Part shown: in pieces, positions 1 through 8,322 of the stretch
Numbering within the stretch: position 1 is the first letter of the stretch
How the letters are laid out: the number at the start of each line of letters is the position of its first letter
Source of the DNA: UBA1876 sp003446665
GTDB taxonomy: Bacteria > Synergistota > Synergistia > Synergistales > Thermovirgaceae
NCBI GenBank assembly: GCA_040616305.1
Contig: CP159918.1
Span: 1,116,001 to 1,180,000 of the forward strand
Direction of reading: 5' to 3'
Length of the DNA stretch: 64,000 bases
Notes under the pieces: model-generated
Databases searched by the model: none
Seen by the model: only the letters and a program-made list of their open reading frames with translations
Told to the model about the DNA's origin: nothing
Made by a program: the position numbers and the translations under genes

Positions 1-310
1 CCAAAGGCTCATCCGGGTTTTTGAAGTTATATACGTATATAACGTCATCGGGCGTCTTTTCTGACCTGGCCCTGTCGCGTATTCTTTCCAGCGAATAGGT
101 AGTTCGACCGCTGCCATGATCTCCGACTACGAAGATGTTGTATCCCTTATTCTGTACCTCCAGCCCGAAAGAAATCGACTTCACTGCCCGTTCTTGCCCA
201 ATAAGGGCATCAAGGCATTCGACGTCCCGGGTCGTTTCCAGCCCAAGGGAATCGGGGTTCGTGCGTTTACGTAAATCCTCGATTTTCAGTGGTAGCGACG
301 CCTTTTTCAT
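1..310 (-). CDS. Lon-like ATP-dependent protease (AAA_32 type), N-terminal part only
   Basis: Partial gene: it starts at ATG 310 and runs off the left edge, so only 103 residues are visible. The N terminus has the order typical of the Lon-related AAA_32 (PF13654) proteases: an LGLETT segment, an IGQERA segment near residue 38, then GYNIFVVG leading into a Walker A variant GDHGSGRT at residues 63-70 (Arg replaces the usual Lys, which is normal for this group). These proteins have an AAA+ module and a C-terminal S16 Ser-Lys protease domain, which lie outside the window. Its start is 14 bases past the mnmA stop, so it is probably cotranscribed with mnmA. Substrate unknown. Confidence 0.85.
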   Translation of the reverse strand, partial: MKKASLPLKIEDLRKRTNPDSLGLETTRDVECLDALIGQERAVKSISFGLEVQNKGYNIFVVGDHGSGRTTYSLERIRDRARSEKTPDDVIYVYNFKNPDEPL

Positions 311-323
311 GTGAAGCCCTCCT

Positions 324-1352
324 TCAGCATGTTTTTTCAATGATACCACCTCCAAGGGTTCTTTCACCCGAATAAAGAACAGAAGATTGACCTGGTGCGA
401 CGCCGTATGCAGTTTCAAGACACTGAAGCCTGATCCCATCACGGGTTATCTGAAGGATCCTGGCATTGAGGAAGGATGAACGGTACCTGTGTCGCATGGA
501 CACTATCTGGCCGACAAAAAGGGCTTCATGTAAAATTACGTCACTGCATTCGATGACATTTACGCCGAGGTCCGACCTGCGTCCCACAACCAGCGTGTTG
601 GATTGCAGGTCTTTTGAGACAACGAACCATGGCCCCCCCGCGAGTCCAAGACCCTGACGCTGGCCTATTGTATATCCTGAAAGTCCATCGTGGGCACCAA
701 GGGCTTTACCGTTAACGGAGCGAATTTCGCCCGCTCTGCTTTTGACGTTCTTTTTCAGAAAAAAGGGGAGCTCACCTTTTTTGAGAAAGCACAGATCGTT
801 GCTTTCTGATTCAGATTCAAAGAGGCCCGGGTAAAGTTTTTTGCCCATTTCCTTTATCTCGGCTTTTGTCCAGCGGCCAAGGGGGAAAAGGACCTCGCCG
901 TAAAGCTCAGGCTTTAGACGATACAACATGTAACTTTGGTCTTTCTTTGGGTCGATGCCTCGCAAAAGGCAAAGTCGACTTCCTTTTCGACCTATCCTCG
1001 CATAGTGCCCGGTAGCTACCGCATCACAACCCAACTTACAGGCCATTTCGAAAAGCCCTGAGAATTTTGTCTTTTCATTGCAAAAAACACAAGGGTTCGG
1101 AGTCATTCCCCTTTCATAAAAGGAAACAAAGGTATCGATAATTGTTTTTTTAAAACGTGTTCTTAGATCGAGGATTGCGGGCTCTCTCAGGCCCAGGGCT
1201 TCTGCAGTCTCATGAGCCTTTCTGACAGTCTTGTCCTTGTTTTCCTCACTGAAAACAAGAGTGACAGGTAAAACCTCGTGCCCCTGTTCGCGAAGGAAAT
1301 AAGCGCTCATCGTGCTGTCAATTCCACCGCTAAGGCCTAGGACCACTTTCAA
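324..1352 (-). CDS. mnmA: tRNA-specific 2-thiouridylase MnmA
   Basis: MnmA adenylates and thiolates U34 of the tRNAs for Lys, Glu and Gln in the cytoplasm, using sulfur relayed from a cysteine desulfurase. The 342-residue protein has the N-terminal PP-loop SGGIDST, the segment GMTPNPCVFCN with the first catalytic cysteine (about Cys88), an ATGHYARI segment, and the second catalytic cysteine in NDLCFL (about Cys188), the spacing expected for the persulfide/disulfide mechanism. The start chosen is TTG 1352, preceded by GGAAAGGAAGGCGG at good spacing; the frame stays open 13 codons further to 1391 but those residues are not family-like. Length matches the family (about 350). Confidence 0.93.
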   Translation of the reverse strand: MKVVLGLSGGIDSTMSAYFLREQGHEVLPVTLVFSEENKDKTVRKAHETAEALGLREPAILDLRTRFKKTIIDTFVSFYERGMTPNPCVFCNEKTKFSGLFEMACKLGCDAVATGHYARIGRKGSRLCLLRGIDPKKDQSYMLYRLKPELYGEVLFPLGRWTKAEIKEMGKKLYPGLFESESESNDLCFLKKGELPFFLKKNVKSRAGEIRSVNGKALGAHDGLSGYTIGQRQGLGLAGGPWFVVSKDLQSNTLVVGRRSDLGVNVIECSDVILHEALFVGQIVSMRHRYRSSFLNARILQITRDGIRLQCLETAYGVAPGQSSVLYSGERTLGGGIIEKTC

Positions 1353-1433
1353 ATTAATACCGCCTTCCTTTCCAGGATAAAAAATGCGCACATCCCGATT
1401 TCAAAGGCTTGAGCACCAAATCCTTATGCCACT

Positions 1434-1479
1434 GCTTTTAGCGAGAAATTCCCCTAAAGTTCTGAGCTACGCTAAAAGC
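1434..1479. repeat. Perfect 10-bp inverted repeat between cobO and mnmA
   Basis: Arms GCTTTTAGCG (1434-1443) and CGCTAAAAGC (1470-1479) are perfect inverted complements around a 26-base loop, in the 136-base space between the cobO stop and the mnmA start. There is no T-run directly after it on the minus strand, so it is not a standard terminator. Function unknown. Confidence 0.6.
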
Positions 1480-1488
1480 CCGGCATTT

Positions 1489-2019
1489 TCAATATTCCGA
1501 TCCCCTGCGTCCGGTGATACCTTTGCGGAAGGGATGTTTTATCTCCACCATTTCCGTCACGTAGTCTGCGTAATCGAGAAGTTCTGTTGGTGCGTTCCTT
1601 CCTGTCAGAACCACTTCCACGTGAGCTGGTCGCGATTTTAGCGCTTTCAGTGTTTCCGCGCTGGAAAGTATTCCGTAGTCTATTGCCACTATGATTTCAT
1701 CTAAAACGACAAGGTCATGACTGCCCTCGGAGAGGATGTTCAAGGCCTTCTCGAACCCTCGTCTGGCTTCCGAAATATCCACGGGATCTGGATTCCTCCT
1801 GTCGACAAAATCGGGGCGACCCGTAACAATATGGTCCACACTTTCGAGTTTCGCCAATCCGGAAATTTCTCCGTAAAAGGGCCAACCTTTCATGAACTGT
1901 ACGAAGGCCACCCTTCCTCCATGTCCTGCAACACGAAGGGTCAAACCAAGCGCCGAAGTGGTTTTGCCCTTTCCCTCTCCGGTATACACATGGACGAATC
2001 CTTTCTCGAAAAGAGCCAT
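1489..2019 (-). CDS. cobO: Cob(I)yrinic acid a,c-diamide adenosyltransferase
   Basis: Transfers the adenosyl group of ATP to corrinoid cobalt, making coenzyme B12. The 176-residue protein has the CobO/BtuR-type P-loop GEGKGKTT at residues 14-21 close to the N terminus, followed by the VAFVQFMKG segment and a Walker B-like DLVVLDEI near residue 104. Length is normal for the CobO/CobA/BtuR family. No other cobalamin gene is nearby, so it may serve salvage as well as synthesis. It is divergent from hypF across about 105 bases. ATG start at 2019. Confidence 0.93.
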   Translation of the reverse strand: MALFEKGFVHVYTGEGKGKTTSALGLTLRVAGHGGRVAFVQFMKGWPFYGEISGLAKLESVDHIVTGRPDFVDRRNPDPVDISEARRGFEKALNILSEGSHDLVVLDEIIVAIDYGILSSAETLKALKSRPAHVEVVLTGRNAPTELLDYADYVTEMVEIKHPFRKGITGRRGSEY

Positions 2020-2072
2020 TTAGTCTCTCCCTTTCTGGTTTTAAAAATGTCTTTTTCATTTCAAAGTCGGGG

Positions 2073-2104
2073 TTGAGCACTTTCAGCCTCGGCATTACAA
2101 TGCC
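2073..2104 (+). promoter_or_regulatory. hypF promoter with a palindrome over the -10 box
   Basis: -35 TTGAGC (2073-2078), 17-base spacer, -10 TACAAT (2096-2101). The -10 box lies inside the inverted repeat GGCATT-AC-AATGCC (2091-2104), which could be an operator. Transcription would start about 2108, leaving a 17-base leader that carries the hypF ribosome site TGGAGG. Confidence 0.6.
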
Positions 2105-2124
2105 TTCAGACTGGAGGCTTGTCA

Positions 2125-4398
2125 ATGTACCATAAGCGAAAGCTCAACGTAACCGGGGTTGTCCAGGGGATCGGGTTCCGGCCCTTCTGTGTTCGTCTGG
2201 CAAAGGAAATAGGTCTTTTTGGAACTGTTTCGAATACTTCGGCCGGTGTCCGTATAGAGATCGTAGGCACCAGGGAAAAACTTGACGAGTACGAGTGCCG
2301 TCTATATACCGAGGCTCCACCGCTGGCAAACATTCAAAACATTTCTCGCCTGGACGAAGATTTAAAGGTCGAATCTTTGCCCGAAGATTTTGTCATACTG
2401 CCCAGCATAGCGGAAGAGAAAAATACTGTTTTGATACCTCCAGACATTGCTACCTGCGAGGATTGCATGCGTGAGATGAAAGATCGCACCGACCGTCGTT
2501 ACAGATATCCTTTCATCAACTGCACAAACTGCGGGCCTCGTTTCAGCATTATTCGTGAACTTCCTTACGACAGGCCCAAAACGACGATGTCGGAATTTAA
2601 AATGTGTGAATTTTGTGGGCAAGAATACAGCGACCCCCAGAACAGAAGATTTCACGCGCAGCCTGTTGCGTGTCCAGAATGCGGACCACACCTTTTACTC
2701 GTCGAAGGTAAAAGCGGAAAGCCCCTAGGCAACGAAAACCAGGCCCTTGATTTAGCCGTAAGTTTTTTGAAGGAAGGTTTTATCCTGGGCATAAAGGGTT
2801 TGGGTGGATTTCATATAGCATGCCTTCCTGAAACCGGGCCGCTGGCCCTGTTGAGAGAACGGAAAAAAAGACCCCACAAGCCCTTCGCCGTCATGGCCAG
2901 AAACACTGAGACCGCAAGGGCCTTAGTCCACCTTTCTCCTGAAGCGGAACAAATGATGTGCTCCCCCAGAAGCCCGATAGTTATTTGTCCCAAAAGAAAA
3001 AGTTGTACCCTGAGCAGACTGGTTTCGCCAGGTCAGGACACTGTGGGCGTAATGTTACCCTACACACCTTTACACCACCTCCTCATGGAACATATTCCAC
3101 TGCTGGTGATGACGAGCGCAAATTTCTCGGAAAGCCCTATCCTGGCTACAAACAAAGAGGCCCTCGATGATCTGGCTGAAATCGTGGACTACTTCCTTCT
3201 TCACGACAGAGAAATTCAAAACAGAATCGATGACTCGGTGGTTACCTTCGCTGGCAAAAGACCCATACTGCTGCGACGGGCCAGGGGCTTCGTCCCCCAC
3301 CCTATCTTGTCGTCGAAAAACCTCCCCCCGATTCTTGCATCAGGGACCGAAATGAAGTCCACTTTCGCATTGTCTTTGGGGAAGTCTGTCATTGTCAGTC
3401 AATATCTGGGAGACTTGAAGCGACTGGAAACAGCGCTATATTATGAAAAAACGCTGAAACATTTTCTGGACCTGTTCAAGTTTCAGCCCAAATTGCTGGT
3501 AAAAGATATGCACCCGCAGTATATTTCCGGTTTCATCGCCGACAAGGTACTTGCAAGCGCCGTTGAATCTCTGAAAGTTCAGCACCATCATGCCCATATG
3601 GCTTCATGCCTGTTGGAAAAGGGAATCGAAGGACCTGCCATAGGGCTGATACTCGACGGAACGGGATACGGTCTTGACGGAACGATTTGGGGAGGGGAAA
3701 TTCTTTTTGGTGACAGGCGCTCTTTTGAAAGGGCTGGACATCTTCTTCAGGCACACCTGCCTGGAGGAGAAAAAGCCATCGAAGAACCCTGGCGCTATGC
3801 CCTTTCCTTGTTTCTGGAAACTTTTGGCAAAAAGGAAGGAATGGAAAAAGCCTTTAGTCTCTGGCCGCAACATGCTGAGAAGATCAGGCCCGTGGCCGAA
3901 TCTGTAACCGGTGCACCTGTTACTTCTTCATGCGGAAGGCTTTTTGACGCCTTCTCGGCAATCGCCGGAATCAGGGACAAAGTCACCTATGACGGTCAGG
4001 GCGCGATGGAGCTCGAATCCTCGGCTGGCGGCGGTAAAGAAAAAACTCCTTTTGAAGTAATTTCAAAAGGAGGCGTTTACCAGGTCGATTGGCGCCCGGC
4101 AATCAGATGGACGGTTCAAAACCTGACCAAACTGGGGATATCGCGTGTATCGGCCGCCTTTCACCTCGGGCTTGCCGAATCGCTGGCTATTGCTTGCCAA
4201 AAAGTGTCTTTCGACACCGGCGTCACGAAAGTAGTACTTTCGGGGGGAGTTTGGCAAAACCGTCGTTTGCTTTCCCTTTCGATTGCGGAGTTGAGAAAGA
4301 AAAACCTGATACCTTTCTGGCATACCTCACTATCGCCGAACGACGAAGCCGTTTCTGTCGGACAGATTGCCGTTGGAGCGGCTAAGCTGATGGACTGA
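2125..4398 (+). CDS. hypF: Carbamoyltransferase HypF, [NiFe]-hydrogenase maturation
   Basis: HypF uses carbamoyl phosphate and ATP to make the thiocarbamate on HypE that becomes the CN ligands of the [NiFe] site. All domains are present in 757 residues: acylphosphatase-like domain (GVVQGIGFRPF, residues 1-90), paired zinc fingers (CEDC, CTNCGP, CEFCGQ, CPECGP, about 105-185), YrdC-like domain (about 200-380) and Kae1-like domain (about 390-757) with HHHAH, LDGTGYGLDG and SGGVWQN motifs. ATG 2125 is preferred over the in-frame TTG 2119 because the TGGAGG ribosome site (2112-2117) would almost touch the TTG. The other hyp genes and the hydrogenase are not in the window. Confidence 0.96.
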   Translation: MYHKRKLNVTGVVQGIGFRPFCVRLAKEIGLFGTVSNTSAGVRIEIVGTREKLDEYECRLYTEAPPLANIQNISRLDEDLKVESLPEDFVILPSIAEEKNTVLIPPDIATCEDCMREMKDRTDRRYRYPFINCTNCGPRFSIIRELPYDRPKTTMSEFKMCEFCGQEYSDPQNRRFHAQPVACPECGPHLLLVEGKSGKPLGNENQALDLAVSFLKEGFILGIKGLGGFHIACLPETGPLALLRERKKRPHKPFAVMARNTETARALVHLSPEAEQMMCSPRSPIVICPKRKSCTLSRLVSPGQDTVGVMLPYTPLHHLLMEHIPLLVMTSANFSESPILATNKEALDDLAEIVDYFLLHDREIQNRIDDSVVTFAGKRPILLRRARGFVPHPILSSKNLPPILASGTEMKSTFALSLGKSVIVSQYLGDLKRLETALYYEKTLKHFLDLFKFQPKLLVKDMHPQYISGFIADKVLASAVESLKVQHHHAHMASCLLEKGIEGPAIGLILDGTGYGLDGTIWGGEILFGDRRSFERAGHLLQAHLPGGEKAIEEPWRYALSLFLETFGKKEGMEKAFSLWPQHAEKIRPVAESVTGAPVTSSCGRLFDAFSAIAGIRDKVTYDGQGAMELESSAGGGKEKTPFEVISKGGVYQVDWRPAIRWTVQNLTKLGISRVSAAFHLGLAESLAIACQKVSFDTGVTKVVLSGGVWQNRRLLSLSIAELRKKNLIPFWHTSLSPNDEAVSVGQIAVGAAKLMD

Positions 4399-4409
4399 AA
4401 GGTGGAAAT

Positions 4410-4447
4410 GTTTACCCGGAACAGATTGGGACCTGATCCGGGTAAAC
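4410..4447. terminator. Hairpin between convergent hypF and glpX
   Basis: Perfect 10-base arms GTTTACCCGG (4410-4419) and CCGGGTAAAC (4438-4447) with an 18-base loop fill the 52-base space between the two convergent stops. Neither side has a long T-run, so termination strength is uncertain; position suggests a bidirectional terminator. Confidence 0.5.
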
Positions 4448-4450
4448 GAC

Positions 4451-5446
4451 TTATTCGAATCTTGGTCCGTATTCGATATCGCTGAACATTTCAAGCTTCT
4501 GGAGACTGTGAATGGCGTCCACGTAACGTATGGTCCCGCTTTTAGATCGCATGACCATCGAAGTAGTTTTGATTCTGCTTCCCTCATACCTTACACCCTT
4601 TAACAGTTCTCCGTCGGTAACACCCGTCGCCGCGAAAAAGACGTTGTCGGAGGTTACGAGGTCATTCAATTCCAAAACCTGCTGAAGGTCCATGCCGAGT
4701 TCCCTGCATTTAGCCGCCTCTTCTGAATTTCTGGGCCAAAGCTTGCACTGCATGTTCCCTCCCACGCATTTAAGGGCGCACGCACTGATTACGGCTTCCG
4801 GCGAACCTCCTATCCCCAGAAGCAGATCGATGCCGCTTTCTTCTCGACAAGTCATCAATGCTCCGGCTATATCACCGTCTGGAATGAGTCTGATTCTGGC
4901 TCCGGCAGCGCGAATGTCTCCTATTATCTGTTCATGCCTGGGTCGATCCAAAACGACGACTGTCACATCTTCAACGGATTTGCGCAAGGCTTTTGCCACC
5001 CGTCTAAGGTTTTCCTCGATGGGTGCTTCTATATCTATTACGTCGGCAGCTCCTGGTCCGGCCGCAATCTTGTTCATGTAAAATATATGTCTTGGATCAT
5101 ACATGGTGTTGTGTTCAGAAAGTGCCACAACACTTATGGCGTTGGGGCGCCCTAATGCGAGAAGTCGCGTCCCATCGATCGGGTCTACGGCTATATCGAC
5201 TAAAGGCTCTTCTCCAGTACCCAGGACCTCGCCGTTGTAAAGCATCGGCGCCTCGTCCTTTTCGCCTTCTCCTATCACAACGACACCGTTCATGCTTATA
5301 GTGTTCAGCATATACCTCATAGCGTTTACTGCGGCGTTGTCCGAGGCATTTTTGTCGCCTCTTCCCATCCATCTTCCTGCCGCCATTGCCGCTGCTTCGG
5401 TGGCTCGAACTAGTTCAAGAGCCATGTTTCGTTCAGGTTTAGCCAT
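4451..5446 (-). CDS. glpX: Fructose-1,6-bisphosphatase, class II (GlpX)
   Basis: Hydrolyses fructose 1,6-bisphosphate to fructose 6-phosphate, the control step of gluconeogenesis. The 331-residue protein shows the class II features: AAGRWMGRGDKN near residue 25, the metal-binding VDPIDGTRLLALGR segment (about residues 85-98), and GIGGSPEAVISACAL (about 211-225). ATG 5446 is chosen because the ribosome site GAGGAGGT overlaps the alternative GTG at 5455. It follows purB by 21 bases on the same strand, so it probably ends the long prfB-to-glpX transcript. Confidence 0.94.
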   Translation of the reverse strand: MAKPERNMALELVRATEAAAMAAGRWMGRGDKNASDNAAVNAMRYMLNTISMNGVVVIGEGEKDEAPMLYNGEVLGTGEEPLVDIAVDPIDGTRLLALGRPNAISVVALSEHNTMYDPRHIFYMNKIAAGPGAADVIDIEAPIEENLRRVAKALRKSVEDVTVVVLDRPRHEQIIGDIRAAGARIRLIPDGDIAGALMTCREESGIDLLLGIGGSPEAVISACALKCVGGNMQCKLWPRNSEEAAKCRELGMDLQQVLELNDLVTSDNVFFAATGVTDGELLKGVRYEGSRIKTTSMVMRSKSGTIRYVDAIHSLQKLEMFSDIEYGPRFE

Positions 5447-5467
5447 TTGCCCCACCTCCTCGACAAG

Positions 5468-6796
5468 TCAAAACTCGCGTATTTTATGATTGTCCCATTC
5501 TTTACTCTCTGTGAAACGATCAAAGATCTTGTCCACGTATCTCAAATAATACCCCACATCAAAGAGAGATTCCAAAAGATCGGTGCCGATTACATCAGCA
5601 ATAGCAGGATCATTCTTGCAAAGGTCCCTGAAGTCGCTTCCTTGCATCCATGATTGCATGGCCTTCCGTTGGACCAGTTCGTAGGCCTTCTCTCTTTCAA
5701 GTCCTTTTTCTACCAGCGTCAAAAGCACCCTTTGGCTGAAAATGAGCCCTTTCGTAAGTTCAAGGTTTTTCCCGATATTCTCCTCATAGACATCCAGGTT
5801 GCGGATCAGGCGTGCGAGTGTCTCTAGCATGTACTGGGTGATATGAAAGCTGTCGGGCCATATAACCCGCTCCGTTGAAGAATGACTGATGTCACGCTCG
5901 TGCCAGAGGGCGATATTTTCAAGCGCCACATTGGCATAACCTCTAAGCAATCTCGCCATTCCACAAAGGCGTTCGGACAGGATGGGATTGCGCTTGTGTG
6001 GCATTGCAGAAGAACCCTTCTGCTTCGAAGAAAAGGGCTCGGCCGCTTCCAGAACTTCCGTACGCTGAAGGTGCCTGATTTCAAGGGCTATTCGTTCTAC
6101 TGTGCCTCCAAGGATTGCCATGCTCGTCAGGACTTCTGCGTGAATGTCGCGTTGTATGATCTGTGTGGAAACAGGAGCTGGATTCAAGCCCAGAATCTCG
6201 CATACCCTTTTTTCTATCTCCGGGGGGCAATGGGCATAAGTACCTACTGCGCCTGATATTTTTCCTACGCAGGCTGAATGTCTCGCTTCCTGTATACGTT
6301 TCAGGTCCCGACGGAGCTGATCATACCAGTTGAGCATCTTGAGTCCGAGAGTCGTAGGTTCGGCATGGACGCCGTGGGTCCTTCCTATGCACCGAAGATG
6401 TCGATACTTTTCGGCCTGGAGCAGTACCGTATCAAGCAGATCTCCCAGACATGAAAGGACTACATCCAGCGCTTCCCGAAGCAAAAGCGACGTCGCCGTA
6501 TCTATAACATCGCTGCTGGTAAGTCCGAGATGAATGAACCTTCCCTCCTGACCCACTTTCTCAGCCACTGCCGTGACAAAAGCAATGACGTCGTGATTCA
6601 CGTCAGCTTCAATTTCTCTTATCCTGTCTTCGCTAAAACCGGCTTTTTCCCTTATAGTTTCGTTGGCTTCACGAGGAATACGGCCCGCTTCAGTCCATGC
6701 CTGACAAACCGCAAGCTCAACTTTTAGCCACATCTTGTACCTGTTCGCATTTGACCAGATCCTGTCCATTTCAGGAGTGCTGTACCTTTCGATCAC
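5468..6796 (-). CDS. purB: Adenylosuccinate lyase
   Basis: Catalyses two purine steps: SAICAR to AICAR, and adenylosuccinate to AMP, both with release of fumarate. The 442-residue protein begins MIERYSTPEM, has the TSSDVIDTA segment near residue 93, and the fumarase/aspartase-superfamily signature GSSAMPHKRNP near residue 264, whose flexible loop carries the catalytic serine. Start is GTG 6796 with AAAGGA upstream. It lies 6 bases after the DUF4416 gene. No other purine synthesis gene is adjacent. Confidence 0.96.
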   Translation of the reverse strand: MIERYSTPEMDRIWSNANRYKMWLKVELAVCQAWTEAGRIPREANETIREKAGFSEDRIREIEADVNHDVIAFVTAVAEKVGQEGRFIHLGLTSSDVIDTATSLLLREALDVVLSCLGDLLDTVLLQAEKYRHLRCIGRTHGVHAEPTTLGLKMLNWYDQLRRDLKRIQEARHSACVGKISGAVGTYAHCPPEIEKRVCEILGLNPAPVSTQIIQRDIHAEVLTSMAILGGTVERIALEIRHLQRTEVLEAAEPFSSKQKGSSAMPHKRNPILSERLCGMARLLRGYANVALENIALWHERDISHSSTERVIWPDSFHITQYMLETLARLIRNLDVYEENIGKNLELTKGLIFSQRVLLTLVEKGLEREKAYELVQRKAMQSWMQGSDFRDLCKNDPAIADVIGTDLLESLFDVGYYLRYVDKIFDRFTESKEWDNHKIREF

Positions 6797-6802
6797 AAGG
6801 CG

Positions 6803-7315
6803 TCATCCTTTCTTCAGTTTCCTGACGTCGCGCAGCCAGTCAAGCCGTACAGTATCCAGGAAGGAGTTGTATAATCCGGAAGCGAAATCCGGAAAACTAT
6901 GTTCGTAAGGACGCCACGACTTTTTGACATACCTTAATGTCACTTCCGCGAAAATACCGTCACGTAGATAAATCCTGTGGGCGTGGTCCTTTGTGGAAGC
7001 GAGGACCAGCCTTGCTCCGTCGATATATCCCGGGTCGATATTCACCTTTCGCGAAAGGCCCGATTGTTTCTCTATTTCGCAGGTAGCTTTCTTCCAGTCA
7101 GCCAGTTCACCTGCATCAAACAACCCCTTGAAAGAAACGAACCCTCTGTAAAGTTTTGGAGCTATATCCTTGTAGTAATCCGTGTGGTCGAAAGGGATAC
7201 CTGAAAGAACCCGTTCCATGGAGCCGAAACGACTCTCGAGTTTTTCGTGGACCCACGCCAGATGATTGGTGTCAGGATAAAGAACTCCGATAACGAGTTT
7301 GACTTTCGGGGTCAT
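6803..7315 (-). CDS. DUF4416 family protein, function unknown
   Basis: The 170-residue protein matches the DUF4416 family by its opening (KVKLVIGVLYPD), a middle DYYKDIAPKLYRGFVSF segment (about 47-64), and the VNIDPGYIDGARLVLASTKDHAHRIYL segment read in two parts (VNIDPGYIDGARLVL, then ASTKDHAHRIYL; about 95-121). The family is common in anaerobic and deep-branching bacteria; its role is not established. No signal peptide or membrane segment is visible. It sits between ftsY (21-base gap) and purB (6-base gap) in the same transcript; its ribosome site is weak, suggesting coupling to ftsY. Confidence 0.8.
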   Translation of the reverse strand: MTPKVKLVIGVLYPDTNHLAWVHEKLESRFGSMERVLSGIPFDHTDYYKDIAPKLYRGFVSFKGLFDAGELADWKKATCEIEKQSGLSRKVNIDPGYIDGARLVLASTKDHAHRIYLRDGIFAEVTLRYVKKSWRPYEHSFPDFASGLYNSFLDTVRLDWLRDVRKLKKG

Positions 7316-7336
7316 TTAGAGAGCGTTCACACCCTT

Positions 7337-8245
7337 TCATTGCAGAAGACCTTCGGCGAATTCAGTCGGTGAAAAACCAGTCAAATCTTCTGCCCTTTCC
7401 CCAAGTCCTACGTACCTTACCGGGAGCTGCAATTTTGCGGCAACGGCAAGGAGGATTCCGCCTTTTGCCGTATTGTCGTATTTCGTGACTATGACACCCG
7501 TCAGATTAAGGATTTCGTGAAAAACGGAAGCCTGAGCGAAGGCATTCTGACCTGATACGGCGTCAAGGACGAGCAATGTTTCCTTCTTCCATCCATCGCA
7601 TTCACGATCAACTATCTTCGAGATTTTACGAAGTTCTTCCATAAGGTTTTTCTTGGTATGCAAGCGGCCGGCAGTATCCACGACAAGGCAGTCAGCGTTT
7701 CCGGCTTTCGCCGACCTGATGGCATCGAATACTACTGCGGCAGGGTCGCTACCCGGCTCCCGGGCAAGAACATCTATTCCCAATGAATTGCCAAGTTGCT
7801 TCAATTGATCTATGGCTGCCGACCGAAAGGTATCGGCTGCGACCAAAATCGGCCTTTTTCCGCCAAGCGAAAGGTTCCGGGCGATTTTTGCTGCCGTGGT
7901 TGTTTTCCCGCTTCCGTTCACACCTACCAGAAGAATGATACATGGGGCGGCGCCATCGCAGGCTACAGGCTCACCCATTCCCTCGACGGACTCAAGGTGG
8001 GTTTTCAGGATATCCTTAAGCGCGCTCTTGATATCTTCCCTGGATCTTGCTTTCTTTCGCCGGCTTTCTTCCTTGAGTTTTTCAATGATCTTTTCCGAAG
8101 TTTCCAATCCAACATCGCCACGTATCAAAAGACTTTCAAGGTCTTCCCAAAACTCTTCATCAATTTGTTCGCTTCCACCAAGCAAATTGTCGAGCCCCCA
8201 TTTTGAGCCGACAGTCTGCAATTTTTCGCGAAACCTTTGCAGCAT
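7337..8245 (-). CDS. ftsY: Signal recognition particle receptor FtsY
   Basis: GTPase that receives SRP-ribosome complexes at the inner membrane and hands nascent membrane proteins to SecYEG. The 302-residue protein is the short NG form without the acidic A domain: helical N domain (1-85), then G domain with GVNGSGKTT (about 111-119), VAADTFRSAAIDQL, DTAGR (about 191-195), TKYDNTAKGG (about 252-261; TKLDGTAKGG is usual) and a GLGE segment. ATG 8245 follows GAGGAG at 8 bases. It is downstream of ricT by 77 bases. Confidence 0.96.
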   Translation of the reverse strand: MLQRFREKLQTVGSKWGLDNLLGGSEQIDEEFWEDLESLLIRGDVGLETSEKIIEKLKEESRRKKARSREDIKSALKDILKTHLESVEGMGEPVACDGAAPCIILLVGVNGSGKTTTAAKIARNLSLGGKRPILVAADTFRSAAIDQLKQLGNSLGIDVLAREPGSDPAAVVFDAIRSAKAGNADCLVVDTAGRLHTKKNLMEELRKISKIVDRECDGWKKETLLVLDAVSGQNAFAQASVFHEILNLTGVIVTKYDNTAKGGILLAVAAKLQLPVRYVGLGERAEDLTGFSPTEFAEGLLQ

Positions 8246-8322
8246 ATACAACACTCCTCAAGGGCTTACGATTCAGAACATCTTATTCGTATAGTCGATA
8301 CATTACGTTTGTGTTATACATT

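Noticed and set aside
1434..1480. tRNA remnant (TAGCTCAG-like bases in the palindrome loop)
   Set aside because: No cloverleaf can be drawn; the match is only eight bases on one strand.
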